Assembly: GCF_028858725.1 (NCBI RefSeq)
Contig: NC_084767.1
Location: 17,189,895 to 17,253,894 of the forward strand
Direction of reading: 5' to 3'
Origin: Colius striatus
Taxonomy: Eukaryota; Chordata; Aves; Coliiformes; Coliidae
Length of the DNA: 64,000 nucleotides
Shown: piece by piece, positions 27,501 to 40,068 of the stretch
Layout of the letters: each line of letters begins with the position of its first letter
How positions within the stretch are numbered: the stretch's first letter is position 1
Made by a program: the position numbers and the translations under genes
Notes under the pieces: model-generated
Told to the model about the DNA's origin: nothing
What the model saw: the letters and a program-made list of their open reading frames with translations, nothing else
Databases searched by the model: none

Positions 27501-30500
27501 AAAATTATTTCAGTAGTACAGAGCATCTTTTATATTTTTCTAGAGCTGGTGATAGTGAATTTCCATTTACAGATAAAAGATCTTCTCCAACTTTGTCAAA
27601 TCATACTGTTTTAGTCTAAGCTTGACTCACAAGATATACTTTGAATTCTTATTTTATATACATGCTCTTTACACAGAGCTGAGTATCATTTTAGTCACTC
27701 AAGTTAAGCCTAACAATGTTCAAAGTTGCATCAGTTATATGCTGTTATTTTGGAATGCCATTTTGACACGGCCTTATATACAAATCTGAACTTGCAAAGC
27801 TTAAAAATTTGTCTTAAAACTACACAAAAAAAAAAAATCCCAAAACAACTCCACAGCTACTTCAGAACTCAGTGGTTTCCACAAACTACAGAGTGCACAG
27901 TACTTCTGCAACTCCAGTACAGCTTGTTCGTATGACCAGCTTCACAAAGATGCTGTTACTTCTTTTATCTATCATAAAAGACTTCCAAAGCAGGAGGACG
28001 TGTTTATGCAGTTTGGTTGGTCTCCTCAGAAAGATGACTTGAATAACCAACTGCCAACCTCTTGTTTGACATTCCATTTACTCCATTGCTTTACGTGGTT
28101 ACTTCAGTACAGACAGCACTCATGTATCTGCATTCACAATCTTTTTCGTGTACCTCACTCAAGTGAGTTAACTCCTATTTTACATCTTCTCTCATTGCCA
28201 GCAGTAAAGTTTTTGTATTGTACCTATCTATAGCTGCCTTGCAAGCAACATATTTTTCCTTTTACTCTCTACACAGATCTTTTCCCTCACTTCAAAGTTT
28301 AAACCACTTACCACCTTTAGCATAACACAGTGAAGCCAGTTTTCGATGTTTTCTACTCAAAAAATTAAGGAAAATGTTGTGAAGAGTTATGTTTAAACAT
28401 AGGAATTTATACTTCTATTTATTTTTTATTAATTATAGCAAATGGATAATCTTACTCAGGATTACAGTTAAGCTTCTGGATTTCTTCATGCAAGTTTGGG
28501 ACAGGGGCCTTCAAGAGGGTCGTAGGAAGAATATTTCTTTCTTGAAGAAGATTCACAGTTCTTAATCCTTCTTGCTGTAGACTCAGGCTACCCATAGATG
28601 CAGCTAAGTGATTAGTACCCAGGGCAGGCTAGAGTCAAACAAAATTTCAGAAATTATCACCAATGAAACTCACAGTTCATTTAAAAACCAAACGTACTTC
28701 ACTCTGTTTGTGCAGTAACCGTCATTGTATTACAATGATATATTTAGAAATACTACTTGTTTAACTATGTTACTTGGAGTTAGGGATGTAACATAATCAT
28801 GCTAAAAACTTGTATACATTCGCTACAAAGCTTTCGAAATAAGAGGCTCAGCTGGCAAAAATGTCGGTCAATTCACTTTGAAAATTCAGGAAAAAAAACC
28901 CAAATACTTCAGCTAACAATAGTAACCCAAGGGAAGAGAAACATATCAAAAGCAACTATCAAGTTTTAAGATAAATATTCTGAAGAGATTCAAGGACAGA
29001 ATACTTCTGAACAGATAGCTTTTCCAAACTGGCACCAAGGTGTTAGCAAAACCATGATGTTCAGCTGATGTCTGCCATCTGAAACAAACGGCGCACCAAA
29101 GAGCGAGCCATAGAACTGGTACCCATAGAGGCACAACTCACACTAATCGCCACTCTTCCCTACCCACATGCACCACAGGTGGTACTAAGATAAAAAATAG
29201 ACCATCTTTACCTGATGGAAATGTTTTGATCCATCTGGATATTGCAAAGTAGATGCTTGCATTCCTGGTGCTCCAGGTGGAGTAGTATTTTGGTAGCCAG
29301 GAGGTAAAGTAGGGTAAGAATATCCAACACTTCTGTTCACTTTAAGATTTGGGGGTGCAGGAGAAGGATGTGAGGTTGCTAAACGCAGAGAAGACAAATA
29401 CTTAAAATTAATTACTGAAGAACAGAAGCTTGCTCAATGCATTAATAGAGCAGGAAGGCTTTTTTTTGTTTAGTGTCCAAGTGTAAACAGCTGACAACTG
29501 CAGGCAATTTTGCAAAATGCTCTTAACTGCTTTACCATACTCACAGGCAAAGACATGCCTACTGTCAATGCTTTGAATTGCACATTTAGTTTCAAGACAC
29601 TCAAACCAAGTATTTGTACATAGTATTTGTACAAACCAAGTTTGTACATAAATGCCTGAACTGTCTTTCTCAGACTCTTTAAACCGTTATGTTATAGTAA
29701 ACATTTTTAGTTCCAAAGCCTTACCCATGAGGCCACCACCTTCTATCGCATCATAGCTGTTCTGCACCACAGACCCATCACCTGCAGTAGATGTAGCATC
29801 ACCTATTAAGACAGAGAGTCACAAAGTAATGTGGTAACTGCAAAGTAATCCTATTAGGATTAACATAGTTTGGATCTACTTTGTTTCTATCCCAGGATGA
29901 AACTGAATTCAATGTACATCTCAGTCTCTCTCTTACACACACTTCCCCTGCTGATGTGACCTCAGCAAAGGGCATTCATAAAACCTTGCAAGCTTTTTCA
30001 AGGAAAACAGAAGTCCTTACAATTCTGGTTACATGACCATTTCAGATTAGATTAAGTATGCACGATAAGTTCCAAGTTGTCTGTAGGCTAGCTGCAGTAT
30101 CCAGAGCACCTTGGAATTTAGGTACTAAGTTCCTTCAAGAACATTTTACACTGATTGGAAATGGAAAAAAAGGAAGTCCCTTCATTTTCACACTCAGACC
30201 ACCGAACACCAACACTTATGATAACATCACATACCAGTCAAAACATAAATTCCAGCTGAGATAAGGAAAACCTTGGAATTGAGAGAATGCCCACGAAGGA
30301 CAGCTTTTGCTAAGCTAACTATGTCTAAATATACAAACCCATTTATCTATTGTTAAGGAGAAATAGGTACTCAATTTTTTGTTGTCATCAAAATCTTCAA
30401 AGATGAAAGGAACCTGCATTATACACTCAATCTTGCTATTAAGCAGCAGTTAACCCTCTTCACAGACTAAACAATTCTCTCCCTCCAGGGCCCTGGAAAT

Positions 30501-33500
30501 ATTTCTCTTCATTAGGAAGAAAAGATTTTTCAAGCCAAAGCAGTTTATAAAGCATTTCACATGTTCAAAAGTAAGCTAAATCCAAATATACTGTTCCGTG
30601 CATACAGCTACCACATACAAGAAACTGTCAATCCAAACATGCACGGAATCAACCGTTTTGACAAAACAAACTATGTATGTAAAAATAAAATTGCCAACTA
30701 TCATATGGCCTCACCTAGCATGAGCACTAAATGCAACACAACTGCAGGTCTGTTTGATACAGAGGTCTGACCAGTTCTTAAACAGTGGCATATTTGTGTA
30801 AGGTCCACAGGAGACAGAGCAAGTCTGATATGTCTTTAACAGCTGACACTTAACACTTTCTTAATAATGGATCTTCAGAAAATGAACAAATCCAAGACGT
30901 ATGTTTCAGTGATTTCACACAGAACGGAAGAAATAAGGTACAGCTATGTAAACAGGCAAAACAAAACAACACAACACAGAAAATTATATCCAGGTTATGT
31001 CCTCCACAGCAGCCAAGGATGCAGAGAAATCAAGATTTCAGTACCATTTTAGAAGACTAAAAATAAATATTAAAGAGAGATGGCAACTACGGGAGACATG
31101 GACTTGCGAAATATCACCTGGAAATCTATTTTGAAATGCTAATTGTTTTTATTTGATCAACAACTGTCAACAAGAAATATTTCACTTCCTTCCAGGTCCT
31201 TACCTGCTCCTTTCAGATAAAATTATGCTGTATCAGCATCAATTTTACTATTTGAGTTTCTAACAGGGCAGTGTACTTGAATTTAAAGGTTCCTGCAACA
31301 TTCAAATCCAAAAAAAAGAGCAAATTACAACTTACCATCTTGATTTGCAGCTGAATTTAGCAGAGACTGTGCATTAGGTGGTCCTGCTATCAGTGTTGAT
31401 GGCCTAGTTAAAGGTGGACCACCAGTAGGTGGGGGTCCTAATGGTGGCCTTGAAGGGGGATGAAGTGGAGTTAGAGGCTGAGTCACTGGTGGAGGTGCAG
31501 ATCCTGTGAAGAATTAATTTTTAGGAGAAGTTGAACTCAGGTGAAAAAGTCACGAATATTTTGTTACAAAACCACACAGACTGAATTATAAATATTTCTC
31601 ATATTCAAATGATAAACAGCATGAGATACATAAATCCCAACATGCACATAGAAGGTTTCACAACTTCAGATGGTTTCTGTTGCGTTCTTCTAATGCTGGG
31701 TTTCTGTAGCTATTCTCCACAATCTCTTTCAACTTTTTGCTGCTGTTGTAAGAATTTCAAGAGGTAGAGAAAGCATCCCAAGTTCAATTGCTAAGTCTGG
31801 ACTTTATTATATAGTACAGCCCTATATGAACGGACTAATAAGAGTCTAAACAGATTCCTCCAGACAGGATGCTCATCTTCCACTTCAATAATCTGATGCA
31901 AAACAGCAATGTATAACTTCTGTAGCTACTAAATTACTTGGGAAAAAAGATTTCACTTGGGAAAGCATCAGCAATATGCAGTTTGAAGAAACTTACTGTG
32001 TAAATGTGAGGTGTTTTGCTCTGAAGCGTTTAACTCCCCATGTTAAAAATCACGGGAAAGTTTTTAATTGCTTCTATTTTAAAATTCTAGGACCTCCTCA
32101 AGCAGAGACAGTTGGAAACTCAATTGCTTTCTTTCCTTCAAATAATGCCAAACCCTAAGAGAATTTCCACCCCTTTATTCCTTACTATTCCGGAAGCCTG
32201 TGTATGTGCCCTTTAAAGTGAGGAAGGCACCAATGAGTATTAACACAAAAGTCAGCTGTTCAAAAGATATGACCAAATTGTCCAGTATTACCAAGTCTCA
32301 ACAAGATACAGAAGCCTTTAAGTCATACACAAAAGTATACTGATTAATTTCCACATCCCACAAAATATGCAACATCAGGAGCCTGTACAGTATGGCCACA
32401 TTTAAGGGAGGAGGGAAGGGAAGGAAAAAAACTCACCACTAAATCAAATAACATCCATGAAGTTATCTGTTTGTTCATTTAGTGTTTGATACTGCAAAGT
32501 TAATTAGTAGTTGCTACATACAAGCAACACTACCACAGAACTTGAAAGAGATTCTGTGTCTGAAAGGCTGCCCAACGGCAGGCAGGGAGCTGCAGATCTT
32601 TGTTCTGAGAGCGTGATCACTAATATGAGTGAAATTCATTTTAAAAGCGATCATTATTTTACAAAAAACTTCCTGGGAAATTGCTCGGGAGGATTCACTA
32701 TTCAGTGGACATATGAATTCTCTTATTCCAGATACTCATTCTCACTTCATATACTACTTTCCAAAAATTTCTCATCATTTTCCTCCCTAACTCCAAAGTA
32801 CTGTTTATTCCAATAAACTGCAAGAACTAGTTTCATAAATTCTGTAAGCTTAAGTATCCTAACAAAATTAGTCAGTCAGGTATATAACAAAAAAGCTATC
32901 ATTGATAAAACATCTAAGGAGTCTAAAAGCATTTCACAAGAAAAAAATATTTACTTTAACATTTAAAATATTTCTGTATGTAGTTCCTATTCATATGCTC
33001 ATTTAGAAAAACCTCTGTAACAACAAACAGCAATTTGAGAAACTTGAGAGTTAATTTCATTTCTATATTAATCACAAGTTATACAAGCTATGCAACATTA
33101 GAGCAGTTTTTCACCACTGCATATACCAGCACATAGGCAGCAGAAACAAAAGTGGCAATTCTTTGCATGTCATGCTTTCAGAGTACTTCTAAAGACTGAC
33201 AATTATTAAGTAGTGAAAATTACAAGTTTGGAGGAAGGAAGCTTTCCATTCAGCTTGCCTCTATTTTAATGTCACAGAATGCTTTCTGGTTTTCTTTCCA
33301 GCTGTGCTCAAGCTGTTTGCATCAACTTGACTGAGGCTGTTCAGAGAACTACCTGAATCCAGTGAATAACAGAAAGGCTAACAAGTTCTATATGGCGAAA
33401 GACCACACTCACTGAACAACAGTTTTGAAGTCCTGAAGTCTCCACTTGACTGAAGCACGGTGATGCTCCAACAGCCACCCCAAGGAATGGTGAAGGTCAC

Positions 33501-36500
33501 AGAAACAGCATTACCTACACACAGTTTCCCAAACATTGAGCAATGGACATTGGTAAAATATCAAAAAGTTATAGTTACCTGGCTTCATGTAGCTGTTATG
33601 AAGTGGAGGCCCTCCCGGAGAAGCAGCATATTGATAATTTCCTGGAGGATTTGTATTTCCCGACAATGATGACGGTGGCTGAGCTGACTCTGTCCCCGTC
33701 ATATGAGCCAAATGGCTTGTTTGAGACCCAATTGGTTGGCTTGCAGGAGTCTGGCTGTACTGCCAGTTTGAAAGCACTGGTGGGCTAGCTCCAGGAGGAA
33801 AGCCACCAGCAGATGATATGGCAGCTGAGTTTTGCAATGCAGGCAGCAGCACTTGTGGAACAGGACCCATCTGTTGTACTGGTGACCCGGAGAAAGGTGC
33901 TGCTGGTGGTCTATTGAGAGTCTGCCCAGGTCCTTGGTAATTGTTTAACTGAGAAACATTCTGAGAGCCACTATAGGGGTATTGTCCAGAAGACTGAAGG
34001 GGAGGAAACTTCGCTGGTGTCTGATGCGAGTAGGATCCCGGAACCAAAGGTCTATGCACCTGGCCATCTGATGAATGCATCAGTTGATTTTGCACGGGAC
34101 CTAAATGAAAACAAACAAACAAAACAAAACACCAAACCTTTTAGGAAGTCTGTGTCGTGTCCCACTTCTAAAAATAAGAGATCTTCCTGGGAATCTCTCT
34201 CCTTAGGATTTGCTTAGTCTCCAAGCCATAAAAGTAATCCTTTGTTTTTTTAAACAACCAGGTGTGACAGAAGTACTACTGCAGAGAACATGAATTTGGT
34301 AGTATTTTCCTGTCAACACTTAAATCTTTGTTTTGTTTTGCACTAGCCTCACAATCTCTAAGCATTCTAGAGTCTGAGCACAACCCACCCTCCTGGACTG
34401 AAATTCACATACAATACTAGTTCTATCTTCAAAAATACCCAAAAGCAACCTGACCAAAAAGCAGTCCTCTCCAACACAGCTGGCAGCACTTCCACCAAGC
34501 GGAAGCATCCATTACACAGTAACTCAGCTTCATTTGAGGATTGACATCAACTTAGACTTCAGTTTACAGCAAAGATACGAACAGCCACTTTCGGTATAGG
34601 TCACTGTGCTATTTCTCAAGTGACAGAGTTAATCTATGAAAGTTTCTGCAGCTAATTTTAGTAAAAGAACTATTCATATACCTATCGCTCACGTGACCGG
34701 CCAACTGGTCACGAAAATGGAATGAAGGGTGATTTTGTCACTAAAATAATTCACCAATCAGGAAAATAAAATTGGATAGGCTGACGGTGTTTTTTATGTA
34801 TTTATGGGTTCATATAGCTGAACTAAGTCTTACTCATTGAAAGAAGAAAAATGAAAAAAAGTTAATAATTCTCTAAACACTAAACAAGCGTGTCAAGTAA
34901 ACAGATTTCTACTTGACACAGGAACACAAAGAGACAGAGTACCACAATGTTTCCAGTAAAATAAGAGCTCCATCAAGAAAGATACTACTGAAGGGTGTTC
35001 ATACTGCTGCCACAAAATAGACATTCTGAAGGAAGACTATAAATTTTCAAGTGAAATCCTTTTGAACAGAATACACCAGATAATGCATGTCACAACCAGC
35101 CAACACTTCCTAAAAATCACTAAAACCCTTTTCAATGATATATTATGGTTCCCTCCTGCCCAAACACAGTTTGAATATTGGAGACATTCCACATACAAGG
35201 TTAGACATCTGAAAGCAGAAAAGATCCTCTTCATGGTTTAGAGTTAAGATTCTTTTCTTTGCAAGCCTGTACTATAAGATCTCAACATTTTTTTAAAGAC
35301 AGATAAACAAAAACAATTTTCCATATCAGAAATGCAAGCAGGATTCAACACTTAAATTTTCAAAAACACGCCAGAGACATCAGCTTGGAGAGTGGATATA
35401 TATTTACCATACAAGTACTGGAAACAGCTGCCACCAAAATGAAGTCACAGAATTTCACTTAACATTAAAACAAAGACAGCTGGTTTCCTATGGAAGCATC
35501 AAGTTAAGTTTCAAAAGGTGAGCAAGTTCACATCTCCAAATTAAAATAACTTCAAGCTCAGGCTTTTCTGACAATAAATTAAATGCAAAATACATTGGAA
35601 TACTTGGGACAAATACTGCACCAGTCATTCAGCTCCTCATTGCCTAGAAAGCCGTAGGCTATGGTTCAGAGACAGCTGTTACTTCACTGAATATCGTACA
35701 TATCCACGCTAACTACATAGCCAAGGCAGTACTACAGTGCCAGTGATCTCATCCCCAGTGCTCTGTTATTTGTGCATAAAAGTACATACCATGTTATTCT
35801 CCACTCATTAATCTCAATACACTACTTATCCTTCAGTTAGGAAATCCAGTTATATCCTACTGTCCTTACAATGCTGCTCATAAATTTAACCAATTAATAA
35901 CTCTTTAAAATCAATGGGGTCTAAACAGAAACCTTGCAAAGATGAAACTGCTAACAGCTATAACTTATCTTTGAAAATTACACTACAGTGTATCACACGG
36001 GTTTGCAACAATTGATTTACAGAGTCTGTTGTAAATTAAAGTTGCTAACTCTAAGAATGATGAATATTTCTTATGTGATGCCAGGCTTCCTAACTGCATC
36101 CGCATGTACACTGATATAACAACATTATTATAAGCCATACAAAAAATAGGGAACAAATACAAGTTAATTTCATAACTTGATTATTCCCCTTAGAATACGA
36201 CTTTGTGGCCAAGGCAGGAATCTGAGTGCTTGATTGCTCTCTTATACACCATTTTCCCCGCTTGATGGAAAATGTAATGGAAGTGAGGTGAACCTCAAAA
36301 CTGATCAACCTGGTATTTTCCATGGGACTTTGCCTTAAAAATCAAATTCACCCCAGAACAATAAAAAGTCAAAAGCACAACAAAAAGTCTCAGTAGTTTT
36401 TATGCAAGTAATACTATCAAGACAAGCCTGCATAGAACTGCTAACAAAACTAAAGCAACAGTCTTGAGGGGTGCAAACTCTTTACAAAGGGTTTCACAGT

Positions 36501-39370
36501 CCATGAAGACTTCTCAGAACTTTTGTTTTGCTGCTGTCAGCTACCCATCTTGGTCCCACCTCCTTGCTGAGGCCTGTCAGATAGCACACAGGCCCTCCAG
36601 CTCTCCCCAGATGCTGATGCTGCTGCTGTTCTCCTGTGCTGTTTTGTGAAGCCAGGACCCAGCAAGGAATTCAGCATAGGCTGAAATGTTAGGCCACCTG
36701 CAGAGCAGCAAAACAACTGAGAAAGGTAATCTACTTAACAGCGAAAGACACCTACCTATTTGGGAACCTGAGGTTATTTAACACTTCTAAGAGATCAGGA
36801 ATAGCATCAGAATATATATGATGGCTACATGATGTTTTTATAAAATGAGAGGTCAAAATAGTGTGGGAGGCTGGGATTCAAGTTGCTTTCTGCCATACAG
36901 AATTTCAGCATCATCTACGCCAAGCCAGTCACTTAGTTCATGCCTTTTACCAGCTGACACCTCTTCAGCCTCCAGGGAGCTGCATCCCAGCTGAACTGCC
37001 ACGGGATTGGTCACCATCAGTGCCCACTTCAGTCAACTTCAACACTGGTTACCAAACCCTGCAGCTCCTAAAGCATCTCATGACCTCTAAGTGCTACACT
37101 AAGACATCACATGAGGAGAGCAAAACAGCCCTAAAAGATTTGTTTCTCCTTCTTGTTTGCACTACTAACTGGAAAGTGAATTCATATAACCTGCAGCTAA
37201 ATGAATACAGAATACTGATCCTAGTAAAAGAAAAATACTAATGAAGAAGAGGAAGGATGTTGCTAAGTAACCCAATGCTTTGTACTAAACAATTTCCTGG
37301 TCGGCACATGGTGCGGCTGTGACAATCTTCTGCCTTCATGGACACATGAACTCAGAGAGTCACCTGCAAACCGTAAAGCAAGCAACATGTTGTGAGGAAG
37401 AGCTGACAGCTATATAGCAATTAATCATCCGGTGGACAGCTTGCTTTCCTTACAGATCGCTGTAAGTACCACAGTGGCACTCTCTGTATCCTCTAGATTG
37501 TTTGAAAAGGCTTTGCTTTTACTATAAAGGTCAAGGATTGCAGCACATTCTCAACATACATTTTAATTAATGCTAAGAACAGTCCATGCTTGAATAATCC
37601 AAGTTATTCAAAAGGCCATCAGCCCAAACCTTATCTCTAACATACCATAACAACTATTTATTACCTTGTATTTGCGTAACTCTCAATTTCAGTTCTTTTT
37701 TTTTTTTTTATACACCTGACAGCCAAGTAGCCTGAAATCCCTCGTCCTCCAATTGCCTCTCTAGAGGTTCCATTACATGCTTAATCCGGCTACAGGGAAA
37801 TCAGCAAACATAAAGCAATGCCAGTCTGTAAATCACCCTGCTCGATTACTCCATTAGCTAACGTTCTCTTTGTACAGTCTCGGCTAAGACTGTAAGCTCT
37901 CTCAAATAGAAGCTCTCTCTTCAGGCTGTATTCATAGGCTTCCCACTTTCTTGACCCTATAAGCAACTATACTGTTGTTTGATATGTTACAGATAAAGTA
38001 ATAAGTAATAAAAGAAAGGTAACAAGCATGTGGGGAAGGAGGAGGGGGAAGACAAGGCACATCATTTAATTACTCATGCACAGAGCAGAAAAATCAAAGG
38101 ATCTCGATATAACCGAATTGCTTACAATGCAGCACAACTGCTGAAACACAGAACTGTGGAATTGCAGAACCAAGTACAGAGGGATGCTGTCTGTGAAACC
38201 AGAAAACACTACCAACAGCACAGGTTTCCATGTGTTCAAAGAAAACAGATATGGAGAGAAGGCTTGCCTTACATCTGGTTGGGTATTTTTCCCCCAGATT
38301 AAAAGGCCATCTAGTAAACTATTCAGTTTCACGTTCAGTTTCACGTCTCATTCTTTATTAAAAAGATCTATCTTAAAGAGAAGAAAATCATCAAAGCTTT
38401 CACAGGTCATAGCACCCAGAACAAGATAATACCAGTTTTACATGAATGACAAGATATAAAACCTCCTGTGCACTGTCAGCTCCCCCCGTCCGCCCGTGAT
38501 AACCAGGGTGCCACATGTACAGCTTTGTTCCAAAGGGTCAGAGGCTCTAGCCACTGCCTCCACTCCCTCACCGATGGAATCTGGGCTCAGGCAGCGTCCA
38601 GCACGGCTCAGGCCAGAAATTTCCCCAGGTAGCACGAACACAGGGTTTCTGAAAGGCACTTCTGTCAAGTTATACGCCGAGACACGCAAAAAATATAGTC
38701 AAGGATACTTTTGTAATGAAAAAAAAGTTGGAAGGAGGATTTATTTTGCCAGGTAAACAGCTCTGCGTTTCTCTCACAAACATTTGGGGCAGGACAGGCT
38801 CTCGCCAGCATCTCACCACCACCCCACGCACGGTAGCCCTGGCACCTCCTGCTTCCCGGCCGCGGAGCCAGCCGCCCCGCCCGGGACTGCTCCCATATCC
38901 CGGCACAGACTGGGTCACGCTCTTGGCGGGGTGACAGGCAGCGTCTGTCACCGTTGCTCCTTTTTTTTCTTCTTTTTTCTTTTTTTTTTTCACCACGATT
39001 CAGCTGCGTTTTCCCCCACGACCCGGCTGTCCGGGATGCGGAGAGGACGCCACTGGAGCCGGACACAGACCCGTCTCTGGGGCCGCCGCGGACCCTGCTC
39101 CCGTCACGCCTCCTCCCCACCGCTCTGACAGCGAACAGTGCCTTCTTCCCCCGCGCCCGGGCCTATCCCGCTGCCTCTGCAGCACCGGAGAGAAGGGCGG
39201 CACGGCGGCCTAAAGAAGCGCCGCGGGCCGGGAGCCGCCCCCAATCAGGACCCCTCCCCACGGCCACCTCCCGCCACCGAGGCAGCCCCACGCTTACCGT
39301 TGCTGTAGGGCTGCTGGCCGGCGCCGTTGTGGCTGGGATAGGCGGTGGGGGGCCCAGCAGGCTGGGCCAT
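17005..39370 (-). CDS. SEC24A: SEC24A: COPII inner-coat cargo adaptor
   Basis: Twenty-three coding exons give 3312 nt, 1103 aa (human about 1093): 39298-39370, 33579-34100, 31336-31503, 29725-29802, 29212-29378, 28456-28628, 27346-27448, 26520-26646, 26061-26170, 25551-25663, 24760-24878, 24100-24155, 23589-23795, 23151-23271, 22495-22653, 21810-21983, 21345-21455, 20794-20969, 19177-19314, 18402-18506, 18170-18262, 17518-17621, 17005-17119. All introns are GT-AG and phases join without a break. SEC24A binds SEC23A/B and selects cargo at ER exit sites. About 350 residues of Pro/Gln/Ser-rich disordered sequence come first. A zinc finger follows with Cys at 441, 444, 462 and 465, then the trunk (VYLFVFDVSHNAVE from about 515), beta-sandwich, helical and gelsolin-like domains, ending in HIQQQVNK. 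RSVGYSYPTLPPGYQN and the CAMLG/SAR1B context separate it from SEC24B. The start follows the frame that joins YSN to GPVQNQ, as in the human protein. Confidence 0.97.
26520..26646 (-). other. SEC24A: SEC24A exon 8: complete zinc finger
   Basis: One 127-nt exon carries the whole four-cysteine zinc site, CRSC followed 17 residues later by CNLC, together with TYINPFVSFLDQRRWK. This is the Sec23/Sec24 zinc-finger fold that lies beside the cargo-binding face. All four metal ligands are intact. Confidence 0.95.
28456..34100 (-). other. SEC24A: SEC24A exons 2-6: disordered Pro/Gln-rich N-terminal region
   Basis: The 522-nt exon 2 and exons 3-6 encode most of the low-complexity N-terminus. Islands of conservation are visible (GPGQTLNRPP, NRSVGYSYPTLPPGYQN, RTVNLLQERNILP, VPNLHEEIQKLNCNPE), while the linkers between them differ strongly from what I recall of the mammalian protein. 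Introns between these exons contain no recognisable gene. Confidence 0.85.
38322..38345 (-). repeat. Tandem 12-bp repeat resembling a double IRF/ISRE element, SEC24A intron 1
   Basis: TTCAGTTTCACG occurs twice without a gap. On the SEC24A strand it reads as two GTGAAACTGAA half-units. Each GAAACTGAA core is one or two bases from the IRF consensus. The element is about 1 kb inside the first intron. Function is inferred from the motif only. Confidence 0.55.
38961..38990. repeat. 30-bp poly-T/C tract in SEC24A intron 1
   Basis: Only T, with three interspersed C, on the plus strand: a homopurine run on the SEC24A strand, a few hundred bases inside intron 1 at the edge of the CpG island. It is likely length-variable. 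Confidence 0.85.
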
Positions 39371-39639
39371 GGCGGCGGCCTCGGCTCGGCTGCGGCGGCG
39401 CCCGGCCCAGCGCGGGGGAGGAGAGGGGGGACGGCCCCGCACCGGAACTAACACCCCAGAGCGCAGGCGCACTGCGTACACGTGGCACTTCCGGGAGCGG
39501 CGCGCTGCGGTACTGGGCGGGGCCTGGCGCCTTAAGGGGGCAGGGGCAGGGCCAGGCCTGGCCGGGCCGCGGGGGGGTCGCGGCAGAGAGGCGGTGCCGG
39601 GCGGGCTCCGCGGCCGAGGGCCGGGCGGAGCGCAGCGCT

Positions 39640-39786
39640 GAACCGAGCCCAGCGGTAGCCGGGGTGCGTGCGGACGCGGCCGGCTGGGCTAAGAGGGAGG
39701 GGCGTGGGGGCGGAGCGGGGCGCGGCGGAGGGGTGCGTGTCGGTGCCGGCGGAGCGCCCGCACCTCAGGCTCGGCGGCGGCGGCGG
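39640..39786 (+). other. SAR1B: SAR1B non-coding first exon, candidate (5' end unknown)
   Basis: GC-rich sequence ending at a consensus donor, GGCGG/GTGAGCG. It is proposed as the first untranslated exon because the downstream segment at 40069 begins after a good acceptor and so needs a donor above it. The left boundary is arbitrary. Confidence 0.4.
39695..39720 (+). promoter_or_regulatory. Predicted G-quadruplex motif at the SAR1B 5' end
   Basis: Four G-runs of at least three (GGG, GGGG, GGGGG, GGGG) with loops A, CGT and CGGAGC fit the canonical quadruplex pattern. It lies on the SAR1B sense strand, about 70 bases above the first donor candidate, so it may be in the promoter or in the 5'UTR of the mRNA. 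Confidence 0.6.
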
Positions 39787-40068
39787 GTGAGCGCGGGGAG
39801 TGATGAGGCATACTGGGCGCCCCGGCCTGCCGGGGGCACCGGCCTCGCTCTCGGTGGCCGGCACAGCGGCCGGGCGAGCTCTCTAGGCCGCTGGGTCGTC
39901 CTCGTATCCTGTTGGGAGCGGCCTCTGGCCCGCGGCTGGGCCTGGCTGGGGGGGGTCTTTGCGTCCGGGGAGGCCGCGGCCTGCGTGGGTCTGTGAGCAG
40001 CGGGGCGGGCGTCGGTCTGCCCCGCGCGGGGCGCTCCCATCCTACCCTTCTCTCTTCCCTCGCCTCAG

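Larger units (their letters stand above)
39371..39786. promoter_or_regulatory. Bidirectional CpG-island promoter of SEC24A (minus) and SAR1B (plus)
   Basis: A CpG-dense block without a TATA box separates the SEC24A start codon (39368-39370) from the first SAR1B splice donor candidate (GGCGG/GTGAGC at 39786/39787). Clustered motifs lie together: NRF1-like GCGCAGGCGC at 39461-39470, E-box/ACGTG core CACGTGGC at 39479-39486, and an ETS/GABP site ACTTCCGG at 39487-39494. NRF1 and ETS sites are typical of bidirectional housekeeping promoters. The island continues to about 40140. Start sites are not determined. Confidence 0.8.

Noticed and set aside
36861-37241. 126-codon frame in SEC24A intron 1
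   Set aside because: It opens with GTG rather than ATG, has no in-frame ATG until late, no recognisable motif and no splice context.
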